This document shows positions 1 through 12,089 of a DNA stretch of 64,000 nucleotides, piece by piece. The stretch comes from Malachius bipustulatus (taxonomy: Eukaryota; Arthropoda; Insecta; Coleoptera; Melyridae). The notes below the pieces were generated by a model. It made no database searches and was not told the origin of the DNA. It saw only the letters and a program-made list of their open reading frames with translations. How positions within the stretch are numbered: the first letter of the stretch is position 1; each line of letters opens with the position of its first letter. The DNA is taken from positions 17,579,867 to 17,643,866 of the forward strand of contig OU342630.1 in NCBI GenBank assembly GCA_910589415.1. Reading direction: 5' to 3'. The position numbers and the translations under genes are program-made.

Positions 1-317
1 TTATTTTTAGGTTTAAAAATATTATTCATATGAAGAAATAATGAATTTTTTAAGAGACGCTTTTAGATACGACCGAGGTATGTATTTTGACAAGCCGCTT
101 AACATGACAAAATTTGTGCTTTTGGAAAGATCTATTATATCTACATGCACGGTTTCACTCATGCAACTTAAAACAGTGAAGTTACTATTATTGGTCTGGC
201 CTACACTTTATCAATATTATAAATCTCATTTCATATTTCTATACGTTAGTAAACTCGTAGAGCTAGAAGTTAAAAATAAATTTTTAAGTGCAACAACATC
301 ACCGAAACTACTCGTTA
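1..317. other. AT-rich intergenic or intronic DNA
   Basis: I see no gene or repeat border here. The short open frames are AT-rich and resemble no protein family I know. Confidence 0.5.
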
Positions 318-319
318 TA

Positions 320-2004
320 CAGGGTTACTGGTAACTGGATACATTCCTTTGGTGATCTGATAAAACAAGAGGTAAGGAGTAAATTAACCCCAACATGCAC
401 TATACAAAACTCAATAGATTTTGAGATATTTCTATTTTCAACTTTTCTTAAAAAAATGGTTTCAAATGTCTTGAAATGTAATTTTCAAAAAATCTACTTT
501 AACTTTTTGATTTTTTTTTTTTGCTGGAATACTTGTCCAATACTATGCTTCCTTCTGGAATAAAAAATATCCTGAGGTATTTCGATCGTGTGAAAATTTC
601 AAAGAAAAACTTTCACAAACTATTTTTTTTAAATGAGATTTAAAAGTTTTTACAAGTTATTTTCGCAAAATTGTCAAGGCAACTTGCGTACAAATTGTTT
701 TAAAAACTTTCTTAGTGTAGTACCTATCTAACAAGGTACGAATCTTGTACAAGAATAACAGAATCTCCCCGCTATGTACCGTTACCGAGGAACAAATCCT
801 TAAGTCGGGACGTTTTAAAAAAAATACGGCCCTGAACGGGGGTCTTAAAATTCTCTGATCCGGCCCATTTTCAATAGGTCGTATTTGGGGGTGACGAGCT
901 TCGTCCCTACCAAGTTTCGTCCCGATCGGTAAAACTTTCAGACACTTTAGTGGCTATTACTAGGCTATTCCCGAAAAATCCCGAAATTCCCGAAAAAATG
1001 ACACTTCCCGGGAACGGATCCCGCTCATTTTCAATAGTCATCGTGCCACGGTGCGCCTCTTCAATCGAGCCAAATTTCAACTTTCCCACATGAAAACTGG
1101 CGGCTCTAGAGTGTTTCCTAGCAAAGTCACAGAAGTTTCGTAAGTATACGTATTCTTGTGCCCGAAAAATGTCTGGCTGTCGGTCTGTCTGTCTGTTACT
1201 TTGCTAGGAAACACTCTAGAGCCGCCAGTTTTCATGTGGGAAAGTTGAAATTTTGCTCAATTGAAGAGGCGCACCGTGGCACGATGCCTATTGAAAATGA
1301 GCGGGATCCGTTCCCGGGAAGTGTCATTTTTTCGGGAATTTCGGGATTTTTCGGGAATAGCCTAGTAATAGCCACTCTAAGTGTCTGAAAGTTTTACCGA
1401 TCGGGACGAAACTTGGTAGGGACGAAGCTCGTCACCCCCAAATACGACCTATTGAAAATGGGCCGGATCAGAGAATTTTAAGACCCCCGTTCAGGGCCGT
1501 ATTTTTTTTAAAACGTCCCGACTTAAGGATTTGTTCCTCGGTAACGGTACATAGCGGGGAGATTCTGTTATTCTTGTACAAGATTCGTACCTTGTTAGAT
1601 AGGTACTACACTAAGAAAGTTTTTAAAACAATTTGTACGCAAGTTGCCTTGACAATTTTGCGAAAATAACTTGTAAAAACTTTTAAATCTCATTTAAAAA
1701 AAATAGTTTGTGAAAGTTTTTCTTTGAAATTTTCACACGATCGAAATACCTCAGGATATTTTTTATTCCAGAAGGAAGCATAGTATTGGACAAGTATTCC
1801 AGCAAAAAAAAAATCAAAAAGTTAAAGAGATTTTTTTGAAAATTACATTTCAAGACATTTGATACCATTTTTTTAAGAAAAGTTGAAAATCGAAATATCT
1901 CAAAATCTATTGAGTTTTGTATAGTGCATGTTGGGGTTAATTTACTCCTTACCTCTTGTTTTATCAGATCACCAAAGGAATGTATCCAGTTACCAGTAAC
2001 CCTG
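320..2004. mobile_element. Giant fold-back element, 1685 bp
   Basis: The left arm (320-1133) and right arm (1193-2004) are inverted copies of each other and differ by only a few bases over about 810 bp. A loop of about 59 bp holds a short GTCT repeat. The tips read CAGGGTTACTGG and CCAGTAACCCTG, and a TA dinucleotide lies on each side (318-319, 2005-2006). Short open frames in the arms are mirror images of one another, so I take them as non-coding. No transposase is present, so the element is presumably mobilised in trans. The near-identity of the arms suggests a young insertion or arm-to-arm gene conversion. Confidence 0.9.
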
Positions 2005-2006
2005 TA

Positions 2007-2790
2007 TTTTATCATTTATATGGGGCATTTTAGTCAATCTTCATCATCATATTGCCAAGTTAATCAAGATACCCATGCCAAGTTAATTAAAATAAATATA
2101 AATCAATATTTTGAATATTACTATAAACTACCGGCATTGGAATCACCACTTCAAGGACATTCTGTCTGATGAGCATCTGGTAAGTTCCGAGGACGTATCG
2201 TTATTAGACGGTAGACTGTAGTAAAACACAATTATTATTATTACTTTCTTATTGTAATTTTTATTGGTACTAATTATAATAGAACAAAAACAATACACAA
2301 AGTAATAACTCTTGTTTTCAACTTTGTGCCGCGGCAAAGCAGGGTCTCGTAAGAAAGTAATTTGTACAACTACATACTTCATCTATGTAATTGACAAATT
2401 TGAGGAAGCAATATACCTACTACACTTAAAGATTTTCAGCTATTTAATGACTGTAAGTATTCCAGCATTTCTCCTGTAATTTTCAATCGATTTCATGACA
2501 CCCGCACGGTTTTATGAATGAGCGGTTCTACGATTATATAAGCTTTAGAGGGCTGAAGCTTTAGTTTAGACAGTCAAATGCAGATGAATGAGGTTTACAC
2601 TAGGGTTTACATTACATTACCACTGATTTATCAAATTCTAGACAGGGGCGGACGACAACGGTATAGGTACTTGCCGATGACAGTAGTACACTTATTATAT
2701 GTATTATACTTCATTAAAATGAACAAGTATCTGCCATCTACACACATTTTTGCAGAAAGCAATAAGTTTCAATACTTTACAAGAGAGCTA
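2007..2790. other. No gene recognised
   Basis: AT-rich DNA between a fold-back element and a LINE fragment. The open frame that begins at 2578 becomes LINE-like only from 2791, so its first 70 codons are chance sequence. Confidence 0.5.
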
Positions 2791-3222
2791 GTTTGGGGCG
2801 ATAGAAATCAAGTCCACTTTAATGCTGAGACAACCCAGGCTGTCGTCAACGTTTTGGAGACAAATAATATGGTGAGGGAGGGACACTCTCGTCCTCCATC
2901 GTCATCTCTTCGGTTTCTTGGAATGAGTCTCGGAACGAACATGTCTTGCAATTACGTCTATTCTGTGCAATTACCATGTTACAGGCTTGCCGAAGAGTGG
3001 TTCTCAAAAACTTGGAACACTAAAATCCGCACAAAGAAATTTTCTACACCGCAACAGTTTCTATCTCCTCTTATACAAGCTCAAATCCGACCATTCTTGG
3101 AGTACTGTTCCCATGTTTGATTCTGATGTAGAGAATACACCGCCGTTTAAATGTTATGCTAGTAGGAAAATTATAGGTAGTGTGGAACACGTGCACAAAA
3201 GCAATTTCTCACTCGTGTGAAA
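2791..3222 (+). pseudogene. LINE reverse-transcriptase fragment
   Basis: The frame reads WGDRNQVHFNAETTQAV, then an SLRFLGMSLGTNMS block, a KSGSQKLGTL-like block in a second frame, and QIRPFLEYCSHV. These are the conserved blocks downstream of the catalytic FADD motif in Jockey/CR1-type reverse transcriptases. The same blocks occur in the better-kept copy at 38277-38535, so both belong to one LINE family. The catalytic part is missing, and one frame change lies near 2990. It is a dead 5-prime-truncated fragment. Confidence 0.75.
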
Positions 3223-3291
3223 TGCGGTATGCGACTGAGAAATATGCTACTTTGTGCATTTGTTATTGTTTTACTGTACTGGACACTGTCC

Positions 3292-3452
3292 AGTGCAGGT
3301 TCAGTGTGCCGGCTAGCCCAGCAAGAGCCGTCCTTCTATTTATGTGGGCCTTATTTACTTTGTCATAAAACTTTATTGCACCTACCGTTTTCAGATTATA
3401 TTGATCACCCTATTCCACATAATAAATCAGTTTTCTACCTGTCATTGTTATA
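3292..3452 (+). repeat. 160-bp dispersed repeat, copy 1
   Basis: It starts at GACACTGTCCAGTGCAGG and runs to CCTGTCATTG. A second copy at 11605-11776 is about 90% identical by eye. Short frames across it are open in this copy only, so I do not call a gene. The next fold-back element begins exactly where this repeat stops. Confidence 0.8.
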
Positions 3453-4445
3453 CAGGGTTAGAACTATTTAAAGGGCCACTACAGGGATATCCTAAACCAT
3501 TGAAGATACGAGGTCGGTTAAATTAGAGAAAAGTTGCGCTATTTTGTGGCCATCTCGAATCCGTCAAAACATGCAAGAGATATCTGTGACCGTTCCTGAA
3601 ATATCCTGAAAAAACTGAAAAATCGAGAAATCTCATTTTTGCCATATCTTTCTTACATTTGGAAATTAATAAATAATTTTTCGTAGGCTTACATTAGTAG
3701 GCCGTCATGGCCTACTAATCTGATGTTTCAAAAAAATTTCAAAACCTACTAGATCCCAGAGTTTTCATAGTCAACTTTCGGTTTTCTTATGGCCGCCATA
3801 TTATTTTTTTATGTCGTTGGATAAGAAAAAATTAATGGAAACCAAAAATTAATAAACATCGAAAAATAATTTAAAAAAAATTTTGTTTGCTTTTTTTCTA
3901 AAAAAAGACAATTTTTTAGACCGAATATCATAGAGAAATTAAAAAACTATAAGGCAAACAGTATGACTTCATCTCAGCCAAAAATGTTCTGTTTTTCTTT
4001 GAAAAAAGAAAAAAATTTTCAAATTTTTTTTTCAGAAGTTTATTAATTTTTGGTTTCCATTATTTTTTTCTTATCGAATGACATAAAAAAATGATATGGC
4101 GGCTATAAGAAAACCGAAAGTTGACTATGAAAACTCTGGGATCTAGTCGGCTTTGAAATTTTTTGAAACATCAGATTAGTAGGCCATGACGGCTTATGTA
4201 AGCCTACGAAAAATTATTTATTAATTTCCAAATGTAAGAAAGATATGGCAAAAATAAGATTTCTCGATTTTTCAGTTTTTTTCAGGATATTTCAGGAACG
4301 GTCACAGATATCTTGCATGTTTTGACGGATTCGAGATGGCCACAAAATAGCGCAACTTTTCTCTAATTTAACCGACCTCGTATCTTCAATGGTTTAGGAA
4401 CTTTAGGATATCCCTGTAGTGGCCCTTTAAATAGTTCTAACCCTG
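3453..4445. mobile_element. Fold-back element, 993 bp
   Basis: Inverted arms (about 3453-3857 and 4040-4445) match closely. The tips are CAGGGTTAGAACTATT and AATAGTTCTAACCCTG, flanked by TA on both sides (3451-3452, 4446-4447). The middle is AT-rich and non-coding. The tip matches the 1685-bp element only over CAGGGTTA, so it is a separate family with the same tip rule. No open frame of meaningful length is present. Confidence 0.9.
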
Positions 4446-4450
4446 TATAA

Positions 4451-4590
4451 CAATTCATTTGTTTTGCAAATGAAAGGGAAGGCACATAAACAGCATTAAA
4501 AACCGATTTTGAGAGTGCAATGAAAGTACGGTCCTGTTCAACCGTAGTGTCAAAGAGGCCTTAGTTGTGACCTTAATATTAGTTTGAAAT
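4451..4590 (+). repeat. Dispersed repeat R, copy 1
   Basis: This stretch, from CATTTGTTTTGCAAATGAAA to GTGACCTTAATATTAG, recurs at 6823-7262, where about 250 bp are inserted in its middle, and in part at 52150-52330. It is non-coding. It may be a small SINE-like or MITE-like unit, but its ends are not defined. Confidence 0.65.
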
Positions 4591-6596
4591 TCGATTGATT
4601 AGTTTTTTGCATTATTTCTAATTGTTGTTTACTTTAATTAAAATAATAATAAATACCATTACTATGCAACGTAATGTCAAGGAATTATGTTTTCGTTGTT
4701 TTGTTTAATTTTACATTCTGACACTTAATGAAATTTGAATTTTTCAAAATTTAAGTCCAAATTTTAATCCTGCATTCGTTTCTGTTAATTTTCAAATTTC
4801 TTGCTGTTTATTATTAGGATAAGTGCGGAAAGACCATGTTTAATTATTATAATATTTAGCGAAAATTATATTAATTATAACTTTTAGCTAAAATTATAAC
4901 TTTTTAGAAAAATATTGCAGACTCTTAAGGATAAAAACATTTTCCGAAATTTAAGTCAGCACAAAAAGATCAAACTGTTTTAATAATAATTGCCCAACTT
5001 TTTGTATTTTTTACAATTTTTTAATTTAAATATAATTTTCTATGATTGAAATACAAATTTATTTGTATTTCATATTTGTCTCTAATTGGATTCACTAAGT
5101 TCATTTCTTCATTATTACATCACAGCCTGTTGGAAATAAATATACCTAACAATAAAAATTATTATCATTATCATTTTTACAACATATGTATTGGGATTTT
5201 TGAAAATTTTCTTATGTATTTTAATGACTCGAAGTCGAGCTCGAAGTATTATTATCATAGCATAGCATAGCTGAACTCGGAATTCAAAACAGGATACAGT
5301 TTTCAATTTCCATTAGACGTAATAAGAAGTTCCTGTTTTCAAGCATTTTAATATCTGTGAACAATCAGGAATACGATTTCCTCGACAATTTCTAAATAGC
5401 AAGAATCTTTGATCAAAAAACTTTCCCTTGAATCATTTTTAGCTTTCCATAATAAAACGATAATCGTTCATTTTATGAACTGATCCAAGGATACGTTTTA
5501 CGGTTCATTTGTCTGAATATCGAGAATAATAGAAGTTAACATTCTTTAGCTTATTGTCTAGGTAGTTTCCTCAGAAGGGAATTTTTATTGTTGTAGCTTT
5601 TCTCTTTGAACGGCATTACTTAATGGCCCGGAGAGAAGTTCTATGAAAAATGAAGCTTGATCCCCATTTACAGAGTGACATTTTCCATTTTTTACATGGA
5701 ACCTGTTAATTTTTTCAAACTTATAAAACTAAATGTTTCGGGACTTGTTTATACTGGCAAACAGTATCAAACTTAGATTTCCCTTCTTATGAACGTAAAC
5801 AATCCTTCAACGTGAAATCCTTGAGGGAATTTTTTAGTCTCGGCTGTCAGGAATATAAATTCTTTCTCTATTCCCGTGTCCAGGGATTTGTCTACTGATA
5901 CAGTCTCTGACACACTTATTTTTTCATCTAGAATCTAGATCTATGTAAAAAAGTGATGTCATCCTCAATATATTTTTTTTATTAAAAAAAATACACTAAT
6001 AGACTTAATAGAAAATGAAGATAATAAAAAAATTGACGACCCAGGATGACATAAGTTTCTTTAGTAAATTACATTGTAGACTATTATTGCCCGTCTGACC
6101 GGCCAAGTCAGATTTGCGTATTTTTAAATTTCTTCAAAAAATTATTTAGCTGTACCCGGTTTCGGGCTTTAGCCGTACCGTAATATAAAAACCAGAATAT
6201 AAATTCCTTTTCAACATCCTGTTTATAATAAACATATCGATACATAATTAGAAATTAATGCATTATTGCCATAATGTGATTATGGTTGCGCATAATTTAT
6301 ATTGTGCCGAATAACAGCTAATTTCTGAATTCTGTATACATAATTCAATAGGAGTAGTAAATAACGAATCAATAAAGCATTACCTCCCGACCACATTTCT
6401 GAGTAGAACTGAAATTTTTCAGTGAACGATTACTGGAATTGTGCTTATCTAATCTGTTATGTTACATGTCCCCCTTAACTCCATAAGTTATTATTATGTT
6501 ATTATTTTATCAATGAAATCAACTTGACATAACTTTATGAATTTCAAACACATTTCGAACACAACAAATTATTAGCGAAAAAATTCCTACTGTCCC
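4591..6596. other. AT-rich stretch, no gene
   Basis: No convincing coding sequence on either strand. A possible small hairpin element at about 5953-6051 has GATGTCATCCT facing AGGATGACAT. It could be intron or intergenic DNA upstream of the GPCR exon at 7821. Confidence 0.5.
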
Positions 6597-7562
6597 GATT
6601 ACAAAAACGGCTTACATGTCCCTATCTTAACTTTTCATGTAAGTACTATTCTATGGTAAGCATTGGTACAGAAATATTTAAAATTTTGTTCTGTTTTGAA
6701 AAATCGACAATTTTTATCTCTTTGTATAAAAATTTCGGTCATTATTTACATCCGCGGCTCCTAAAGTTTCACTATGGCACCTATATAGGGGTGGAGAACA
6801 TACCTATAATAGTAACACCAGGAACTCATTCATTTGCTTTGCAAACGAAAGGGAAAGAAAAAAAAGGCCTAAAAACTAGGTTTTGAGAGTGCGGAGAGAG
6901 TGCGGTCCTGACAAGAGGCGTCGATTAGATACCGCGAATACGGATGTACCCACTTCACGACACAATGCCAAGCGCTTGGAAGCTTACAGTACCGGACTGG
7001 CGCGATATCCGCTTTCACATATCGTGTCCAGTCCACAGGGATTGATGCAATGATTTTTGGAATATAAATGCAAAATAAATGCAAAATTCAAAATAAAAAC
7101 CGTGCTACCCGTGCTACTGTTAATCTCGAAGATTTTCCTTGCCCTGAAAGTGGAAAAAATAGAAATTCGACCGTAGTGCCAAAGAAGCCTTAGTTGTGAC
7201 CTTAATATTAGTTTACAATGGCTGTTTTTAGCTTCTTACCCACCCAGCACCCCTATTTCGCGTCTCGGTCGCGAAAAAATTGATGAAACTTAGGAGCCGC
7301 GGATGTAAATAATTACCAAAATTTCATCCACACAATAGGATACTGCGTGAAAAGTTAAGATAGCGATATGTAAGCCGTTTTCCGATATCTTGGCCCATTT
7401 TTAATGTAAGCTGCTTTGGAAATTGCGATTTTCATTTGTTTATAACTCATAAATCACTCCTTACAAACTTGAATTATAAAAACCCTTTTAATTAAATTTC
7501 TCCAGACAATTTGAAAATGTATTAATATACATTTAAATGTGTCCCATTTAAAATAAGAAAGT
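6597..7562. mobile_element. Degenerate composite fold-back element
   Basis: Both flanks carry the central module shared by many fold-back elements here, in opposite orientation: CGGCTTACATGTCCCTATC at about 6609 and its reverse complement near 7360-7380. Inside, inverted arms at 6724-6768 and 7285-7330 share the block ACATCCGCGGCTCCTAA. The right side continues into the module with GTTTATAACTCATAAA and ends at GTGTCCCATTTAAAATA near 7555. The outer tips are lost. Repeat R (6823-7262) occupies the middle. Confidence 0.65.
6823..7262 (+). repeat. Dispersed repeat R, copy 2
   Basis: It matches 4451-4590 at both ends (CATTTGCTTTGCAAACGAAA; GTGACCTTAATATTAG) and has about 250 bp of GC-richer extra sequence between them. 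It continues to CCCACCCAGCACCCCTATT, which is also seen near 52280. The shared parts are non-coding. Confidence 0.6.
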
Positions 7563-7820
7563 CAATGTGCGAAAAAAAAAACATGATCAGGTTCTCCAAG
7601 ACCGTAGATTGAAAGTCTACAACTGCGATAATTACGATTCTTTACAACTACGCAAATAGTTCTCGTAGTTCTCCAGTAGTTCTCTCGTCCGAGTTTTGTC
7701 AAGAACAGTTGTCAAAAAATAATAATAAAAAAGTACTTCTAAGCCTTTTTAAGCAATATTAATTCCTTTAAAAAAAACTAAGTACCTATATGATTTTAAT
7801 TCACATCAAATGTTTTTCAG

Positions 7821-8258
7821 GTCGTCCTAATAATACTGGGCTGCTTCTCCCTGTTCTGGTTGCCCTACTTCATAATAATCAATTGGATGCTTCTGGAACG
7901 CATCCGGCAGCCCTACATCTACGAGACGGCCTTCACCATGGCGATAGCGAACAGCTGCGTGAATCCCATAGTGTACGCCTGGAAGAACACCGGCTTCCGC
8001 CGAGCTTTTCTGTGCATTCTCAGGTGCCAATCGCCGAATTTGCTCACTCAGAAAGTCAGCTTCATGACAAATCACGTGCCCAGCAAGAAGAATTCAATCG
8101 AAAACATCTGCGACGCGGAGGACGGGGAAAAGTGTTCCGAAGAATGCAGCGAAAAAATGACAAACATTGAACTTGGTGCGGCCAATTACTGCTCCAGTGA
8201 TTTAATCGAGAAAGATACCGATGGGAGTGTAAATACGACAGTGACTAGTATAATTTAA
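7821..8258 (+). CDS. Class A GPCR, last coding exon
   Basis: The exon starts after a good acceptor (TTTTTCAG at 7813-7820) in phase 0 and codes for 145 residues up to TAA at 8256-8258. Residues 1-20 are TM6 and include FWLP, the variant of the CWxP toggle motif. Residues of about 30-55 are TM7 and include NPIVY (the NPxxY motif), followed by the helix-8 block FRRAFLCILRC with cysteines that could be palmitoylated. The tail of about 80 residues is rich in Ser, Glu and Asp and ends in TTVTSII. In such receptors this region couples ligand binding to the G protein. The exons for TM1-TM5 are not in this window and should lie upstream. The subfamily, whether amine-like, adenosine-like or orphan, cannot be decided from two helices. 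A mariner-type element lies 241 bp after the stop. Confidence 0.85.
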   Translation, partial: VVLIILGCFSLFWLPYFIIINWMLLERIRQPYIYETAFTMAIANSCVNPIVYAWKNTGFRRAFLCILRCQSPNLLTQKVSFMTNHVPSKKNSIENICDAEDGEKCSEECSEKMTNIELGAANYCSSDLIEKDTDGSVNTTVTSII

Positions 8259-8499
8259 ATTAACTTTTATCTGTGTTTTGAAGGTTCAATGTGGTTCTCT
8301 TCTACACTGAGACTGGCGGCCTGAGAAAATGAATTGTTACAAAAATTGACTTCCATTTTTTGTGTTTTAAACCAACAAAAATCTAGATCATTCTAGCAGT
8401 GAAAATATTACCGCATATAGTTGCTGTTTACATTAACTGTTAGCATTAGGGGGTTACCCTAGTCCTAGTTCATTTCAAACATGCGATATTAGCATGATA

Positions 8500-9032
8500 C
8501 ACTCAGGTGTAAAAAAAACGACCCTCGTAGTATTTTTTTGAAAATCGAGTATATTTTTTTTTAGATATTTTGGCTTTAAGGTTACACTTTTGATTTTTTA
8601 TTGATAAAAGCCTCCCTCCTGAACGGTTCAAGAAACAATATGATACTTTTTCTCGTTTTAATAAACAATAACACCACCAAGAATCGTAATCACTTATCTA
8701 TAATCTGTCTCAGTAACAACAAGCTACCTAGCAACCGAAAAATGACAAACAATTGAAAAACACAGGCAGTTTGCGAATTGAATGAACAATGAAACGTGAA
8801 ATTATTGAATTTCAATTTTCTAACATTTGCAAAATGAGAATAATTATCATTCTTTTTTTCATGATCCAGGAGGAAGTCTTTTATCAATTTATCATCAAAA
8901 GTGTATAGGTACTAAAAGCCTAATTATTCCAAATAAATAACAAAAATTTTATATTCCAAATATTTTAACAAAAAAATAATGAAATAATAAATATAAAAAT
9001 ATAAAGCGGGCCCAGTTTTTTGCACCTGAGTG
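8500..9032. mobile_element. Tc1/mariner-type MITE, 533 bp
   Basis: Terminal inverted repeats read CACTCAGGTGTAAAAAA at the left and TTTTTTGCACCTGAGTG at the right, and TA lies outside both ends (8498-8499, 9033-9034). The interior is AT-rich and has no transposase frame. TA target duplications and this type of end fit the Tc1/mariner group. It lies just downstream of the GPCR coding end and may be part of that gene's 3-prime UTR or flank. Confidence 0.75.
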
Positions 9033-9494
9033 TACAATGACATAAAGAGATATGATACTATTATAGGCGGTCTTATTTCGTCAAGTCGACGCAATGAGGA
9101 AACTGGAGTACATAAGGGATAAGGGCACGAAATTTGAATTTGTATTGACTTGTGTATGAAAGAATTCCGCTTTTGGAGGCTTTCATCAAGCGTTTAAATA
9201 ATTGTACCTATACATGTGCTCATGTAGCAAGGCTGTTTGTATGAAGTATAAGTTATACATATTCACTTTAAGGATTAACATGATGAAAAAATAATGTTAT
9301 AAATATCGGGCAAACAATTATATTAAAGAAAGTGAACTTCCCTTGCTTGATTTGTCGACTCGTTTAAAATTTTGTAAAACCAAAACCGTTTCGATTTACT
9401 AATCGTCGGTTGCTGAAATAGATACTTCTAAAGTGAACAGAGATTTTTCCCGAAGATTTTCCGTTGGAATTGTTCCAAATTTCTCGTCACTATA

Positions 9495-10321
9495 CAGGGT
9501 GAGTCATTTCAATCTTCGGACTCGGATATCTCTGTTGGTAAGCCAGATACAAAAAGATTGTGCAGACAAAAGTTGTTCAAGACAATGGGGGTCATCTGAC
9601 TATACTAATGACTTTGACCTTGTAGACCAATTTCAAGGCCATTTGAAGGTGAAGGTCATTTTTTAAATAGGACGCTTTGTGTATTTTTGTTTTTTCATAT
9701 TTGCTGAGAAAATCCAATAAGAATGGTTTTTACAGTTGCCGTCTAAAATGAGTGGGTTATGAGTTATAAACAACTGAAATCGCAGTTTCTTATTTTAAAA
9801 GCAGTGTACATCGGAAACGGCTCCAACTATCGGAAAACGGCTTACATGTCCCTATCCTAATTTTTCATGTAGCATCCTATTGTGTGGATAAAATTTTTAT
9901 ACAGGGTGATTAAAAATCTGGTACTTTTCTTCACTCTGTATTAATATTTAAACCACATAAGTAGTAGGATACTAGGTACATGAAAAATTAGGACAGGGAC
10001 ATGTAGGCCGTTTTCCGATGTAAACTGCTTTTAAAATAAGAAACTGCGATTTTCAGTTGTTTATAACTCATACCTGCTCATTTTAAACTGCAACTATAAA
10101 AACCATTCTTATTGGAAAAACAAAAATATACAGGGTGTTATATTTAAAAAGTAACATTCACCTTCAAATGGCCTTGAAATTGGTCACGAAGGTCAAAGTC
10201 ATCAGTACAGTCAGATGACCCCCATTGTCTTGAACAACTTTTGTCTGCACAATTTTTTTGTATTTGGCTTGGCTTACCAACAGAGATATCCCGGGTTCGA
10301 ATATTGAAATGACTCACCCTG
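9495..10321. mobile_element. Fold-back element, GAGTCATTT family, copy 1
   Basis: The arms begin CAGGGTGAGTCATTTCAATC and end with AATGACTCACCCTG, with TA outside both (9493-9494, 10322-10323). Each arm holds about 170 bp of family-specific sequence, including ACCTTGTAGACCAATTTC. This is followed by a shared central module containing CGGCTTACATGTCCCTATCC and its inverse. Extra copies of the CAGGGTG tip lie inside, near 9902 and 10132, at module borders. The same family sits in a LINE at 40331-41220. Small mirrored frames in the arms are not genes. Confidence 0.9.
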
Positions 10322-10323
10322 TA

Positions 10324-11428
10324 CATATATCCAAAGAGTTCATAAGTTGGAGATTACAAACATAATCACTTGCTTTAAAATGTTTTGAACACACTCTGGC
10401 ATTTAAACTAACTCTGGCAGAATAAAAAAATTAAAACACCATAGGTAGGTATGTACTTCCCAAATTCAATGCTTTTCATACAGACCGAATGGGAAAGAGA
10501 CAGATCTCCGCCCTACATCATAAAACGTAGAGTAGGGGGAACCTGCCCAATATCACATCTTTTATTAAAGTTTATTTACCAATAATAATAATTAAAACCA
10601 TAAAATAATTGTTATTGTTCAGTAGGTACTAAAAATTAGAAAAATCACAGTATTGAACATTACAGAAGTGAATTAACGAATTTCTGAATGTCATACCTAT
10701 ATTAAAGTATGAGTGAGAGAGAGAACCCTCGTTTAAACCATAGGCTGTTTTAAAACAAAACTTTCTAAGATCACCGTAACTGGTATTAATGTTATTCAGA
10801 ATCATCAGGTTAGTTTTCTGAATCAACCGACTTTATTAATTTTCATAATTGCAACAAGAATTCATCTCAAATATGAGTTTACATTCTCTTAAAACTACTT
10901 TATACTTATCATTTCGTAGCAGTTCAGAGTCAGTTAACATTTGGTCAACTTTGATTAAGATCGAGTATTTATTTTTTAAGTGCTCATTGAATTAATAGAA
11001 CGCCAATTGAACAAGAAAACTCCATACCGTTCAGTTTCAGAAAATGTAAAAAATTCATCATTGTAAGAGGCCAAGCAAAGGCCACTAAGGGTCCTTTAAA
11101 GTGTGCCGGGTGGCCCAAATAATTGTGCAAAGTGCAGCACCGTATCTCGGAAACTATTAGTCCTAGAGCATCAAAATAAAAAATTTTAAGGCATGCAATA
11201 ATAGGTAACCACGAGAAATGCAATGAAAATGGTTCAAGGTGACCGCACCGGAAGCCACCTACTTCGTAATTTTCAACGGGGACACTTGTATATTATTATA
11301 TTTTTAAATTGTTTGAGAAATGAAAATCGAAAAAAGGTGGTTTTCACAATAATTCGGATTTAGATTGAGTAGTTTAGTAGTTAAAAACAAGTTCAAATAG
11401 TAATTTTAAAATTTCAAAGTACATAGTG
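10324..11428. other. No gene recognised
   Basis: AT-rich DNA with scattered short frames only. Around 11100-11260 the sequence is GC-richer (GTGTGCCGGGTGGCCC) and may be the remnant of another element, but I find no partner arm. Confidence 0.4.
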
Positions 11429-11430
11429 TA

Positions 11431-12067
11431 CCGGGTGTCCCAACACTAGTGTCCACCCCCTAAATAGGCTTAATTTTAAAGATAAAAAATTTAAACTTTG
11501 AGGATTTGTGTACTTGATATAGGACCACGGAATTACATAATTAGTTTCATTAAAAAAAATTTAATAGCTTTTTAATAATCACCTTTTTCATGACTCCATA
11601 ACACGACACTGTCCAGTGCAGGTTCAGTGTGCCGGCTAGCCCAGCAAGAGCCGTCTTCTATTTTATTTGGGCCTTATTTACCTTGTCATAAAACTTTATT
11701 GCACCTACCGTTTTCAGATTATATTGATCACCCTATTGCACATCATAAATCAGTTTTCTACCTGTCATTGCTATATAATTATATTTTATTTAATTAAAGC
11801 ATAATTAGTTTTTTCACATTTCTTTCAAGCGATTTTGATTTTATCATTCGATTTATACGTATGTATTGAAAAAAAATCTAATTTTTTTCGACAATTTACC
11901 ACCATATTACAGTTTTTTATCGCTGGCGCCCGAACTAATTTTTTTAATGAAACTGATTATGCCATTCCGTGGTCCTATGTCAAGTACACAAATCCTTAAA
12001 TTTTCAATTTTTTATCTTTAAAATTAAGCTCTATTTAGGGGGTGGACACTAGTGTTGGGACACCATG
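11431..12067. mobile_element. Fold-back element, 637 bp
   Basis: The left arm starts CCGGGTGTCCCAACACTAG and the right arm ends CTAGTGTTGGGACACCATG, so both tips are slightly eroded relative to CAGGGTG. TA flanks both sides (11429-11430, 12068-12069). The arms are about 140 bp long with good inverted identity. The interior contains the 160-bp dispersed repeat (11605-11776), then AT-rich filler. Non-coding. Confidence 0.85.
11605..11776 (+). repeat. 160-bp dispersed repeat, copy 2
   Basis: Second copy of the repeat at 3292-3452, with small indels. It lies inside the fold-back element at 11431-12067, so it was either captured by the element or is an older part of that family's interior. Confidence 0.75.
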
Positions 12068-12089
12068 TACAACTAGTATAACGCCTCAA

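Noticed and set aside
907..1388. Similar small proteins on both strands (GKLKF...EEAHRGTM)
   Set aside because: They are mirror images produced by the palindrome. The two frames differ at their ends and have no known domain.
10288..10296. GGTTCGAAT as a tRNA B box
   Set aside because: It lies in a fold-back arm. No A box, acceptor stem or cloverleaf can be drawn around it.
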